Assembly: GCA_008921705.1 (NCBI GenBank) | Contig: VFFE01007601.1 | Location: forward strand, 693,827 to 757,826 | Source: Burhinus oedicnemus | Lineage: Eukaryota > Chordata > Aves > Charadriiformes > Burhinidae | Reading direction: 5' to 3' | Length of the DNA: 64,000 bases | Shown: positions 38,040-50,612 of the stretch, in pieces | Numbering within the stretch: position 1 is the first letter of the stretch | How the letters are laid out: each line of letters starts with the position of its first letter | Made by a program: the position numbers and the translations under genes | The notes under the pieces: generated by a model | Seen by the model: only the letters and a program-made list of their open reading frames with translations | Databases searched by the model: none | Told to the model about the DNA's origin: nothing

Positions 38040-38142
38040 ACGCTTTTCCCTTAGGCATCTGCTGTGGGCAACCGCTGGAGACAGGGTACTGGGTTAGAGG
38101 CATCTTTGGTTTCTCCCAGGGTGGCTGTTTTCATGTTGTATT
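38040..38142 (+). mobile_element. Ancient CR1 LINE 3' end
   Basis: TTCCCTTAGGCATCTGCTGT, GGGCAACCGCTGGAGACAGG, GTACTGGGTTAGAGGCATCT, TTGGTTTCTCCCAGGGTGGC and a final TTTTCATGTT match, in order and nearly base for base, the sauropsid CR1 3' terminus (cttcccctgaagcatctgg, cactggagacaggata, ctgggctagatggacctt, tggtctgacccagtatggc, attcttatgtt). The element may extend further left, but I cannot place its edge. Confidence 0.82.
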
Positions 38143-38549
38143 CTGTTAGACAGTCCGAGGCTCCTTCTGTATTAAAAATAAAAACCTTGAACTCACACAT
38201 TTCCTTGTGGAAAAAAATAGCTATCTTGGGATCCTGCTTATATAACTGGAATAACTTTTGTTCTCTACCCCACCAAAAGAAAAGCAAAAGGCTTTTATGT
38301 TGTATAAGATATTAATGAACTGGGCTTCCTCTGAACAGAGGATGTTTGGAGCACTGCTAAAATCTCCACTCAGGAGAGGTTTGGTCCCTCGCTCTGGGGA
38401 TGAGTGATCTTACGCAGCCGTTCTGAGCCATTACCAAACCACATCCGCTTGATTTTAGTAACAATTTTTACTGACTTAACGTCTCACTGTACCTATTTTA
38501 TGATATGAAAATAGCACCCGGCTCTCAAAGAAGGAGAATTAAGAGGCTT
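38143..38549. other. Intergenic, no gene recognised
   Basis: Nothing recognisable; AT-leaning sequence. Confidence 0.6.
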
Positions 38550-38572
38550 TATGGCATTTTTAAAATGCCATA
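38550..38572. repeat. 11-bp perfect inverted repeat with 1-nt spacer
   Basis: TATGGCATTTT (38550-38560), a single T, then AAAATGCCATA (38562-38572). The stem could be extended by two G-T wobbles and a C-G pair on the outside. The arms hold TTTATGGC, a caudal-like homeobox core. Confidence 0.92.
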
Positions 38573-38711
38573 GGGAGGGATGTTAAATTGTGCTCCTAGT
38601 TCCACCTCTCATTTGAAAAAGAAAAGCAGCAAAGCAGTTTCCAGGAACCACAGCCCAGCCCCATTATGGAGGACATAGCATGAGACAATTTAACCCATGT
38701 AAAAAGAAAAA

Positions 38712-38840
38712 TTAGGGAAAAGTGACAGAAACAGAGAGGTAAAAAGTGACTTGCTGACGGGGAGGTAAAAATTATACCGAGTCACAAGCAGATTCAGGAA
38801 CAAAGCACTGGTCTCCTGACAGCCAGTCCACCCTCTCTGC
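38712..38840 (+). repeat. MIR-like CORE-SINE relic
   Basis: ACAGAGAGGTAAAAAGTGAC, TTGCTGACGG, GAGTCACAAGCAGATTCAGG and ACTGGTCTCCTGACAGCCAG follow MIR order (cacagagaggttaagtgac, ttgcccaagg, gtcacacagcaagtcag, ccaggtctcctgactcccag). Confidence 0.68.
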
Positions 38841-41800
38841 AAATATTATTCGTCAGGTAAAAGAATTATTCTCATGAATCATTGCCTTGTAAGAAATTTT
38901 AGAAAGCTCACAGCAGCGATGGAGTGATTGACTGGATTTTGAGCTTGACTGCTCAATCGTGGGAAAGCCCCATGCAACAGAAAGAGGGGGAATCGGTACC
39001 CGAACACCTGAAATGCCCTGCCAGCAAACAGAGAGCATGAGAGGTGGATAATATACTGGTTCTGGAGCATTTTTTTATAGTCTAAGAGATTTTCAAGAGT
39101 TCCTCTGCAACTGAGAAGCAGAAGTGGTTTGGATTTTCCTATTTTGAGGCCTTCCTGTCTATAGTCTAATTTAGGATGTAATTAAGGGATTTTTAAAGAG
39201 AGCACACCAAAAAGAACCTAACAAAAGCCAATCTCTGGTGTGTCTAATGGTGGAACAACCCTAGACGATGCCACAGATGAAATAGGAGCTTTCCATCTGC
39301 ACAGTTTCGCTGCTGTACCAATTTATTTCTGGTAGGTAGCTGCCTGGTTTGCCAGCGTGGCTCACGTACTGCTGGTGTGAACAGGAGCTGGCAGGGGCAT
39401 GGAGGGCACATTTCGTCCATCCGCTTCAGCCTGTGGGCTAAGAGAGAGCTCGGTTCACTCTGCTCCGCTGTGCAGGGCACAGCTCCGTATATTCGCTGCG
39501 CAGGGGCTGGGGGGAAGCAGATAGCTGTTAAATCAACGGAGCTGCAAAACTGCCCCCTGAGGTGCCCATCTCCTGCATCAGCAACCTCCTGGGTGGGAAG
39601 GATGGCTCCGTGCTGAGCTCAGGGCTGGCTGGGGCGGTGGGAGAGCAGATCGCCTGGCTGAGCATGTTCTGCAAGAGGTAGATGTTAACCAGAGTTTACT
39701 GAAGAGTGAACTGGAGCTATTCTCAATATCCTGGGAATCCTGGAGTGCATAGCCCCAGCTTGGGAGAGACACTGGATCCATCCTGTATAGGCATTACAAA
39801 CTACCATTAGCTTTATCACCCCAAAATTCTTCACTGTAGGATACAAAGTTGACTTGGCAATAGCCCAGTATATTTTCCACATTCACGTGAACTACTACAC
39901 CTTCCCTTTGGATTCTCCACTGCTGCACATAAGACTCCTGTTAAGCATCTTAGGGTATAAGTGCCTTGAGACAGAAAAGGTCTTTTGGGTCTGTGTTTAT
40001 CCAGTATTCGGCTTCGTGCCAGTCTGGCCAAAGGCTAGAGTCCCTTAGTACCTCCACATCACAGAGAAAGATTAATCATAACAATCCTCAGCCTCTTGCA
40101 TGTCTAGGTGATGAATCCTTCCCACACCTCTGTAGGACCAGTGCTTACAGGAGACCCGTCAGCAGGGTGTAACTTTACAGTGCCCCAGTACAGAAAGTCC
40201 ACAGACATTTTTCATGCACATTAAGCATCAAGTATCATGTGCCGCTTTTGAAGTGCAGCAAGCTGACTCCTATGTTGTGCTCAAGCTTTCCACAAGAAGC
40301 GCTCTGCCAACACAGGGTGGCTTGTGCTCTGAGCATCGCTGGCCCCTTTGTACAGATGGGGAGACTGAGATGCAAAGTAAGGAGAAGACTATAACCAGCA
40401 AGCAAGAGAGGAAAAAAAATTCACTGTTTGGACCTTAATGCTCCGTTCAGATCATGCTGGCTGCCCTGCAGGTCCCCATCATGGTGTCCTAAGTCCTGAA
40501 GCCTCCTAAGTATAATTTTGCAAGCTGCCTTGAGCTGAGTGTAGCGTAGCCCTTATCTGCTGCTCAAGTGAGCTGGATGTGTCCTCCTGGGGGTGTCAGG
40601 ATTTGACTCCCCTACAGCTGCATTGCCCCGGCTGATGAGACCTTGTTGGCGGTACTGGCAGCAGAGGAGTCAATGGCAAATTTGAGGACTCGAGGAATGA
40701 GAGAGGAGGCTTGTTGTTGGAAAGACCTTACAGATGGACTGACTTTCTTGTAGGAGGGAGTCCTTGATGTGGGCGTTGTGGAGGAGCTGGCTCTGTTTTG
40801 TATTGCTTGAGTCATGAGGGATCAGTGCTTGCAGGAATAAACGTGCCAGTAGTAGTACGAGTGGGTGGGAGAGAAAAAATATTTGGGGTTAGTGCCTTCC
40901 ACCTCCTGCTCTGGCCCAGCCCTGTCGCCTCCCCCTGTTCCTCCCAGCCACAGCAAAGGCTGCTTGGCTGCTGCCAAGGGGGAGCAGTTGGAGTCTTTAC
41001 CTCAACACATTGCTCGTGCAAATTAAGAAGCAGCACAAACTGGGAGGCGGCAGTTAAATGTGCTTTATCTGCCGGGACAGAGTCCCACCAAATGGAGTGG
41101 GAGCCACGTGGGAACCGGGTGATAAATGCTCAGTCCTCTGGCTGTCTGGCAGCTCCTGCCAAGGGACTCAGCCTGGAATGTGCAACTTGCCAGTTTGGGT
41201 TAATAGGGTTGGTGTAATATCAGCCTTAATGCCTGGTTATGGTCCTGCTCCCTACTATTTCCTACACCTCCTTCTGAGGTGTGTCTGGACCAAGACAAGC
41301 AGCGCTGACCACTGTAAGGACTTAGCTGGCTAAACAGGGATGCTGATGCATGAAGCTTTTGGGCATCTTGCAGGTCCTGAGAGTGGCATTCCCAGGCCTA
41401 CTTTTTTTGCATTTTGCACCATTTTGCAAATCTACCTCCAATTCTCTCTTCCAGGATCTGGGGATTCCTGCAGCGCAGGGAGCAGGGCTCATCGGGGGGA
41501 AGTCACCAGGCATTTTGTTATGGGATGTGGGTAGGAGCTGTGGCCAAACCAGTGCAGCTGCAGTAGCTCCCTGTCCACCCCAGGAGGAGCGGCTCCTACC
41601 TTTATATAAGGATGTGGGTGTTGCTGGGAAATCAAAGGTCATCCCCTGTTTTAGGAGGTGGAGGCTTGAATGGAGGAAGGAGAAGCTTATAGCCAACACC
41701 TGACTCTGTGTTTAATTATCTAATGTGTCAATGCACAAATATCAGCTCTGCCAACCTCAAACATGCAAAAATCCTGAGTCAACACACTTCCCCTTGTCCC

Positions 41801-43309
41801 CCAGTGTGGGATTTCCATGCAAAGAGAATACACTGGGGTTCTTGTGTCCTTCTTGTGTCGCAGCCTTTGAGGGACGTGGTTTGCTGCATTTGTCTTTAAT
41901 CAAAGCAGCTGCCTTGAGGTAACCTGTAGGACCACAGGAGCTGGGCTTGGAGAGCAGCTCACAAGCTAATAAAAAACTCTGGGTCAGTCCCTGCCAGCTG
42001 GGTCACTGGGATTTTGTGATTAAATACAGGGTCCCAAAACCCCACAGCAACAAGAGGACTTGGGGTAAAGCACTGCGTACAAGTGGAGTTGTGATGATGA
42101 GAGGGTTGGGCAGGGGCTTTCAGTACAGCTCTGAACAACTTGCTGGTAAGGCTGCAGCCTCTTCCACTTCATGGTCTGGCCACTGCTTTCCTGAGGAGGA
42201 TGGATGAGATAATACTCATGGGTATGATGTCAGGAAGGCATCTGGATTTGGATGTGTTGGGGCTTTTTTCTAAGCAAGGATTCCTAGCATTTAGGAATGG
42301 CTGGTCCTGGTCAGAAACTTATCTCAAATGTTCCGAGGACCCCTTTGATGAATGACCAGCAGAAGTTCACCATAATGTGGAACAATTCTCTATAGAGCAA
42401 TCACCTTCACAGGGAGCACATTAAATATTTAAATCAGATGTCTTGTTCTTTACAGGGACTCCAGACAGATGAGTCTTAGATGAGAGTTTATAGCACGTGC
42501 GATGCCCTGTGGCCCAGGTGGCAGAGGGACTTGGGTTTGTCCCAGGGTGTTGTCATGGACCCTGGGGGTTTCCAGCCATATTCCACTGTAGGAATTTCTC
42601 TTATGTTTTTTTTTTTTGTAAGCATAACTTTATTTTTGCATTTCCTTTTGTAGGATTGGTGAAATTCCATTTTTGCTCACAACAGTATTATCGGATGTGG
42701 CTCCACTGCAGTTAACATTTGCTCTTTGGGACTTTTAAAATAAATATTGCATTACTTGCTTTATCCCCCAGCCCCTCAACATATCCATCTATATTAGCAC
42801 CTCCAGGCTGGTTTAACAACCCGTTTTATCTGCAAATTCCAGTTTAGTTCGAATTTTGCAGCTGACACTAAGCCATATTGCTGGTGATTTCAGAAAGAGC
42901 CTTGAGCAGTTTGAATGAGAGGGAACCTGTCTTTGTGCTCAAGGCCTTTACGGTTCTGCTCTGTGTTAACCTGTCTGCACTTGGTCTGTGAGCCTCTTTG
43001 TTTCCCGCGCCCTTTCATTGCGGGGATTGCTCGTAATGCTGATGGATCAATAGAGCCTTTGTACCCTTCCACCTTCCCCAGGTGCTCCCCTTTACTTAAT
43101 GCCAGCTAAAATGTTTTAAACAAAGCACAGAGACTCAGCCCACTTGTACTGGTTGGGTAGGTGCTATGAATTAGTTGGCAGGTTTTAATCCAGTAAAGCC
43201 TAGTTAACACTGTCCTTGTGCAGTAAGCTGATTATGATAAATAGGCATGCTGTGTCTTAGCAGATGCCTGAAATCAGATCAACCAAATGCAGTTAGACTG
43301 GCCAGGCGA
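38841..43309. other. Intergenic, no gene recognised; short MIR-like piece
   Basis: No recognised exon. TACAGATGGGGAGACTGAGA at 40351-40370 is a short fragment with the MIR signature (acagatggggaaactgag) and may mark a relic spanning about 40348-40392. A T13 run lies near 42607. Open frames of up to 139 codons lack motifs. Confidence 0.55.
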
Positions 43310-43358
43310 CTTTTTTTTTTTTCTTTCTTTCTTTCGTTTTTTTTTTCCCCTCCCCTTT
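43310..43358. repeat. T/C low-complexity tract
   Basis: A T-rich run with CTTT units, broken only by a G at 43336, running into CCCCTCCCC. It is followed by CTCCCCCAG, which resembles a splice acceptor, but no exon is recognisable downstream. Confidence 0.9.
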
Positions 43359-46300
43359 AACTCCCCCAGTGGTAACACTGTCTTGGCTTTGCAGCAAGGT
43401 CTGCTAAGGATGCAGTGATGGCAATCGGCTGCAGTCCACCTGCCGAGGTCACCGAGATTAGAGGAGGTTCTGGAGGAATGCTGCAAGCTCACGTGAACCC
43501 TTGGCAGCTGCTGGCTCCCTCGCCCTTCGACAGCAGGGGCTGTGCATCCCTGGCCAGGAGGAAGCTGGGGGACAGTGGCGAGGTGCATGAAACTGGGAGG
43601 AGGTAGCTTCATTCCTGCCGCCCCCAGTGGCAATATGCCCTCCGTCCCTGTGCATGAGATGGGACAAGTGGGATGCTTTGACCTCCATCTTCCTGGTTTG
43701 CAAGGGTAGGGAAGCCTCTGGCTTCCTAGAAAGCAAAATGTCCTGGTGCACCAAGGGTCACGCTCTTGGGTTTCACCACCGGCGCTGGGAATGTCCGTGT
43801 GCCACTGCCCTGCTGCGCAGGGGACAGGTTGGGACACGAAAGCTGCCTCCATGAACAGGCAGACTCAGAGGGGTTTGGGAGTCCGGGGCTCAAGGGGGAC
43901 CCCCGAACCCAGCAAGGAGCTTTCTGGTTTGGGGTGTCCCGTCCCCCCTGGCCTTTACAGCTTATTGGTGTGACAGTATTTTCCACAGTTCCTCAGGGGT
44001 GATCCAGGACAACCCAGGTCTGCGGGGAAAGTTTCCTGTCCCCGAGTGAGTATTTCAGCATTTCATGTCTGAATACCAGCTCTGTTGAACAGTGCGGAGA
44101 ATAAAGCTCCCATTTAGGATATTGCTGCTGCCTAAGAGGCTTTAGGGATTGTTAAAACTCTTGTCTCTCAGGAAATAGTCTGGGTTCATCTGTTGCCAAT
44201 TAGAGCCATGGGGCAGCGCGGAGGCCCAGGGTGCGTTTGCAGCTCGCCGACCTCTCTGCCCGCCTTCGGGGCTGCGCGGGGGAATAACGCAGAAGCACAG
44301 AAAGGGGTGAAGCCCCCATCGCAAGGAGAAGCTGCCAAAGCCCACCAGCCGCCATGGAGCAATCGGGATGTAGAGGAAGGACTGGGCATCATTCAGCTCA
44401 GCGTTGGCATGAATTAGGGCTTCCCATGCACGCACAGATGTGGGCTGAAACATCATCCCACTTTTTAGATCTGCTTGCCTCAGGGGTATTAAAACAGCCT
44501 TGAAATGGGAAACAGGACATCAGCTGGCCAACAGGAGAAAGCAGACCGTGTCCCTCCTGTGGTGCTCAGTCTGCGGGGGGGTCTGCCCCCACGTGCTCCC
44601 TCCATCAGCATCCCGAAGAACGGGGCCCTTGGAGTAGTTTGAGCATAAATGAGACCAACTTGTGCCTGGGTTTTGGGCTGCTGGCAGCTCTGCGGTGAGA
44701 GGGTGGCCATAACCTCTCAGCGTGAAAGAGTGCCGAGGACTCGCCAAACAGGAAATGTATAATAAATTCAATCTTCTGCCAGTCTCCAGGGGAAACCTCC
44801 TCTGAAGTGGTTGTAATCCTGCTCTGGGTTATTGCCCAGCTGTCTCTGCTCCTGCTGAGGGTGAGGAGGGAGCCGGGCGGCCACGTGCTGCACGGCTGGA
44901 CGTGCAACTGCAGGACGGCTCTTGGAGCCGGAGCTGTGTGGAAAGCAGAATATCTTCAGGTGCTGGGCAGGGTTTGGTGGAGAACTGCTGCCCCATGTCG
45001 CCTGTCCACCCTGGCCAGGCATCCTGACATCATGTGTGCATGGAGGGACAGCGTGGGGTGCCCCTCGAAGCTCTACACTCAGCAGATCGAGAGCTGCAGC
45101 TCTGGGTTCGCGTCCTCCCATCGTAAAGCAAACAGTGGGGTTCAGTTTCCGGAGCCTTTCACTACCAGAACCCTGCAGTGTTTGCATGGTGCTGACCTTA
45201 ATTAGCATCCAGCTCTCCTGGAGTGCCTCTTAGTGCATTATGAGTTTGTAGACCACACAGCCTGGAAACCAGGTACCCTCAGGAGCTTGTTGACTTTGCT
45301 TTGTTGTTCATTTTGGATGCCAAGTTTGAAAGGCAACCTGTGGCTTTGTACTTATTTCCAGCTTCTGTTGACCTACCACATTCTTCCAGCTCCAAGAGCC
45401 CACGTTTCATTCGTATCGATGTACTAGTCTCCAGGTGACAGACTTGTCCCCTGGCAGGTTGCCCTGTGCTCTGCCAAGGCAGCCCTTCCTCTGCAGGCAC
45501 TAGTTTGCCCCGTCATACCTGCTTTCAGGGTCAAGTCACCAGTTCACCTCCCCCAGGTCCTATTTGGCTAGTAAGTGTTGACTCATCTGTGGTCTCACTC
45601 CCCTGATTTCATTCTTTATGAAATTGGGGCATGCAGAAGGCTAGACCACCCAGGAGATGGGCAGGCTGCCCTTACTGGTCCAAGTGCTGCCCTGGAGAGC
45701 TACCAGTGCAACGCAAAGGGGCCCAAAACATCTCATTTCTGCAGGCAGCTTTGGAAGAAATGCTCCTTGGAGGGACATGGCTTTTATGGTGTACCATCTG
45801 CCCTGTCCTCTGCGCTTTACTGAGGAGGGGGAAAAACAGGGAGAGATCCTACAGGTCAGGGAATGTCCTGAGGTTCAAAGAGACAGATGCGCGTTAAACT
45901 TTGTAGTGCCTGAGCTATGCTGTCAAGCGGCAGCATAGTCTTGATGAGTTAGGGAAAGGCAACCTTTGCAAGACTCTGAGTTCAAACACCCTTGGACAGG
46001 CTGGTCATAGGCCAGCAGAAGTGGGGAGGGTCCCATGGCAGATACGTAATGCTGGATGCCAGGGCTCTGCTTCACCTAAGGCCTCTGTGTGTGAGGAATG
46101 CGGTCTCATGCCGTGCAGCCAGTGAAGTCCACATGGGGCTTCACAGGGGCTTGAATGGAAGGACTCGGAAAGTCCTCACACATGATCTGGCCTAAAGCAA
46201 TGGCACTTCTTGCCCTTGTTTCTGGGTACGTCCACGGAGGATGAGTGGGCAGGGGAGGGAACCAGCAGCGGAGAATCACATGCTCAATGGAAAAACACAA

Positions 46301-47600
46301 ATCTCGGCAAAGCCTGGTACAGGAATTACTGAAAGGGAGCATAAAACCTGCTTGGGTTTTAGGTTCTTTGGAGCTGTGTTTCTCCACCTAATTAATTGCC
46401 CTAATGAGGGGGAGGCTCTTATCAGATCCAGGAGGGAGTACCCCTCAAGGAGAGTGGGGAAGAAAACGAAGGGTAGATTAACATATAAAGAGTGGTACTG
46501 AGAGGTAAAGTTTGCTGTTGACCACGAGCAAATTCAATCAGGCTACGTCCTTTCCTCCTCACTTTGATGTTGAGGGGCAAACCCTGAGAGCTGTTTGCTT
46601 GCTGCAGAGCCGCTGGGAGCATTGCTGAAAGCCAGGGAGGGGAGCAGCCTGCACGACTCCCTCCCACGGGAACGCCGCATCTGCACCGGCCGTGTTACCG
46701 TATCTCTTCTCACTGGAAACGGGAGCAAAATCCCAGGAGCTGAGGGGTGGGCAGTCCCTGTTTATAATAACCAGGTGTGAGGAATGTTTCTAGGCCTGAG
46801 CTGCAACAGCAAAACCGGTGATGCACAGGCTCGTCCTCTGCGTGTGCGTGTCCCGAATGCACACACAACCAGCGCCCGACCCCACAGGTCACTTCCCAGC
46901 AAGTGCTGTGACTCCCCGGGCAAGGGAGACCAAGAACCAATTCTCCTCTGCCTTGAGAGATATAAAGCCCAGGTATGAGCAGTGATAGAAGAACGCAAGC
47001 TTTTTCCTGATTCTTATATAGCTTTTTTTTAAAAAAAAAAAAGTACAATCTGGCTGTCTGACTACAAATCTGCATAGCTCCAAGAGATACAGCTGTGGGT
47101 GTCGAACGCTCCCAAACCTGCTGATGTTTGTCGCTGCTGCAGGTGTGCTGCTCCTCAGTGGGTCAGGGGCAGAAGATGTAGGTGGCGAGTGGGTGTATAA
47201 TGAAACCCCTGCACCCTCGCACCGCTGTTGGATTGCATCACGCTTCAAATCAGACAAACAGATCGACAGGCTGGGGAGCCCAGCCGTTCTGCCTGCTGAC
47301 TCATCTCCCTTCCCCACGCCTCTGGCTGCTGAGCCCTGCCATGGGCTTTTGGCACGGATGAGCCCTATAGCTTGGTTTGGTAGGAGCTCCAAGCGGCTTG
47401 AATGGCAGGAGAAAACCCAAAGCTGGGGACCCTTCACCAAAGCTTTACGTCCACGGTGTTTCGCGCAGAGTGCGGCAGCAGGGAGCGACTCTCTAGAGCA
47501 TGTGATGATACAGAATAAAAGTGTGGGTGGCAGGGGATGTTAACGTGCTGGCAGTAATTCCCAGCTCCGTGACAATGAACCACTGATATCATCACACACG
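43359..47600. other. Intergenic, no gene recognised
   Basis: GC-rich in places (44.2-44.3 kb and 44.86-45.13 kb), but the CpG clusters are short. Frames of 183-192 codons on the minus strand at 43.3-43.9 kb and 46.9-47.4 kb have no domain and overlap frames in other phases. An A-run with adjoining T-run lies at about 47020-47042. Confidence 0.55.
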
Positions 47601-47692
47601 CTGGGCCAGATCCGGGCATTCCTCCTCTTGCCTGAGACCTTGATGAAAGCAATGGGAATTGTCATCTGAGATAATGACTGCAGGATCAGGCG
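47601..47692. repeat. Relic of a palindromic sauropsid interspersed element
   Basis: CTGGGCCAGATCC at the left, GAAAGCAATGGGAATT in the middle and GACTGCAGGATCAGGC at the right follow a ~90-bp palindromic element common in turtle and crocodile genomes (gggccagatcctgc, gaagtcaatggga, actgcaggatcaggcc). The ends are still partly inverse to each other. I name it from memory of the sequence, not from a library hit. Confidence 0.6.
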
Positions 47693-50364
47693 CATGATGA
47701 CACCTTGCTTTTCTTATCTCGTTATCTCTGGCGCTGCCTCTCTCTCTCTTTGTCTCTTTCCACTACTTGCGATGTTTCATCTGTGCTCACAAAGTATAAG
47801 GAGAACCCACTGGAGAGCTCTAAAATGCACACAATCCCTGGAAACTCCCTGAGCTTATAGGGAAAATGCATTTTCCACTTTGTTTTCAGCAATTAAATTG
47901 CATCAGAAGATGCCCAAATCCATGTCTTGCTGCTGTTACCCTGGGCAAGCAATTGCTGGATGGTCTGCACTTAGGAGCAGCCGAGGAGGTGGGCTGTGCA
48001 CAAGCCTATGTGGAGGAGCTCCAGGGAACCCTCTGCAGGAAGGTACCCTGGAGACCATCTTTGTTAACACTTTTGAGACTCCACTCTTGACAAGGCCTGA
48101 TACAGATTACATGCTGAAGAAACCTTATCAAGCGTGTTTAGCCGGTTCAAGTGTTTGGATGATTGCTACTGCCTCTGCTTTCGTGCCCTGCTAGGACTTC
48201 CCACAGTGCGAGCCATGGCACCCTGGATCTCTACAGGTTGAACTACTCTGGTCCTTTCCCAGCGGATGGCAGAGTGAATTCGTCTCTCCTGCGCACTGGG
48301 AAGAAAAGCAGGAAGCATGACCTGTATGCACTGTTCAACTTCCAGCCTTCCTGCAAGCTGCAGCCTTGGGGAAAGTGAAATGTTCCCCTCACCCAGGAGG
48401 CCATCTCTCCCCTGCCGACAGGCACCCTGAATTAAAGTGGGAAGGGCTGGTGTTTGCAGACAACCCCAGAAATGGCCTAGGAGGCTGATAAAGCTCTTCA
48501 AGTGACACTAAGCGCTGGATGAACAATGAAATCCTTCTAAATTCGCTTGAGTGAATTCAAAGGTAGTTGAAGTATCAGTCATGGCCTGAATTGGAAGATG
48601 TGCTACCAAAGCTGTTGGCACTGGAGGACCCACAGGCTGCTCCCCTCGGGGCCGTGTCCCTCCCCATGCTCAGTGTGCAACCGGAGCAAGTCACAAGCTT
48701 TGCTGCTGACCGGCCAGGCGACGAGGAGCACAGTGGCCCCAGGGTGGGCACCACGCGCCTCCCACCCAGACAGATACAGAGTGTGCATTGCCATTCGCAG
48801 GACGATGGATCCTGGTGCGGACGTTGGCTGTTGGAGAGGGACAGAGGAGGCGGAACCATGGAGGGGTCTTGCTGCAAGCACGGGGGCATGAGCATGGCAG
48901 CCAGCCCAGGGAGGCAGGCTGCACCGTCCCTCTGATGGGGTCATCAACATTGGGCTCACCTGGGGCTCACCGTGTCCATCCTGGCAACTGCTCAGGGATC
49001 TGCAAGGCACAAGGCACACTGCTGACCTTTGGGTGGGTATTAGTCAAAGCAGTTACCCCTTTATCCTGGCTGCTGGCTAAGGCTTGATTGGAAGTATAAG
49101 CATAACCCAGTTGAGTTGTCTGTCTCTAGGATGGCAGAAGGAGAGCTTCTCCTACCCAGCAGAGGAGAACTTGAATGATTTTATTTTGCATCAACGCAAA
49201 TGGTTAGAAATGAAAAATTATTCCAGATTCAGCTAATAGTTTGTGCACTGGTGATTTCTCTACCCGTGGGCAGGCAGGAGACTTGTGTGCTCTCGCATTT
49301 GAATGCTCTTCACACCAGATGAAAGAAAAATGAAAAGAAGCGGAAAAGCATGACCTCCCTATAAGGGAAGGTGGTCCTTGGTTTGGGTGAAAGTGGAGCT
49401 GTACTTCAGAGACTGTTGTAACAGCTGCTAGTCTCGAGTGGGCTGTAGCCACAACAGATATAAATACTGAACTTCCCATTTTTCTGTGTTGCCCAAGGAT
49501 CCAGCCCGTGCTGCATCCTGTTTGGGCCCTGGGGCTGCAGAGCCCCCCATGTACCTACCGGAGCAGACTGAGGGGAACTGCACTGATGGGGACCCACCAA
49601 AGACAAATCCTCCATCGTTCAGACATGCTGAGGCTGGAAACATTTTTCAAGTCTGTTGGGTCAGCTGTGTGTGAGCCTCATCCTTTGAGGTGACAGTGAC
49701 CATAATGAGGTGGATCCTAACTGTGTGGTGCCTTCAGGGACTACCATTCCCACCATGAGGGCTGGGGAGGTCGGCTCCCTCCTGGAAGAGGGCTAGTGGC
49801 ACCATCCCGCTGTGTGGCTCAGTGCAGACCCTGGCCTGGGGACCAGGAGCTGGAGGATCCCTGCCTGCAGCCCCACGCACGATCACTCCAGGCAGCTCTG
49901 CACCCCCTTCTCTGCAGGACAGCATCTTTTTCCTTCTCTAAGCGCTTTGATCTCTGTGTGGATTCAGTGCAAAAGCCGAGTGTTCCCGTACACCTTTTTT
50001 CACATGCTGTTGCAAATGCCATTTGCTTTGATGACATGTTACGAGTGTGTCTTAAAAATATTTATTTAGTTTACGGCTGGTGCTGCAACTATGCAGGAAG
50101 ATGTCCTTGTCAGCTTTTAAACACTTATAGCTGTAAAATAGCTGCTTTCCCAGGAGAGCACACCAGCTCACCCATTAAAGGATGCGCTCTCCTGCCTACT
50201 CATTTCACAGCGATAAAAGGGCCAGTCTGAACTATTACAAACACAGCTTATTTGTAGCTACAATACAGCAAGTTGCTAATAGGCTTCAGCCAGTGTGTCT
50301 GAACATGGGACAGCCATGTGATCCCTGCATCTTTACATCACGTATGCGGTTTCATCATTTTTAA
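47693..50364. other. Intergenic, no gene recognised
   Basis: A CT-rich patch lies near 47740-47765. Frames of 100-138 codons on both strands at 48.6-49.1 kb overlap and lack motifs. Nothing else is recognisable. Confidence 0.6.
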
Positions 50365-50612
50365 GGCGTGACGATCCGATCTAGCGATTCCTGAGCCAAA
50401 CCCCCGTAACTCCTACTTGTCTAGAGCGATTTTTGATTTAAGGACATCAAGAGAGGGAAACGCCACCACTTCCTTTGGTAGTTTGTTCCAGTGGTTAATC
50501 ATCCTCGCTACTAAAAAGATGAGTCTCATTTCTCACATGAACTTGGTTGACTTTTGCTTCCCATCACTGCAGTTTTGTGCTGGTCTCATCCACCATGTGC
50601 GGTGGAAGCAGG
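50365..50612 (-). mobile_element. Ancient CR1 LINE 3' region, antisense
   Basis: The plus strand reads as the reverse complement of an old CR1 3' end: GACGATCCGATCTAGCGATT, GCCAAACCCCCGTAACTCC, TAGAGCGATTTTTGATTTAA, GCCACCACTTCCTTTGGTAG and TTTGTTCCAGTGGTTAATCA. The consensus blocks are gatcatctagtctgacc, ggccatagaacttcccc, tagagcagatctt, ccaccacgacccttggta and attgttccaatggttaatca. All five are present in order. Confidence 0.82.

Noticed and set aside
43274..43852. 192-codon minus-strand frame ending in a lysine-rich tail
   Set aside because: The KKRKKERKKKK tail is just the T/C low-complexity tract read in reverse; the rest has no similarity I recognise.
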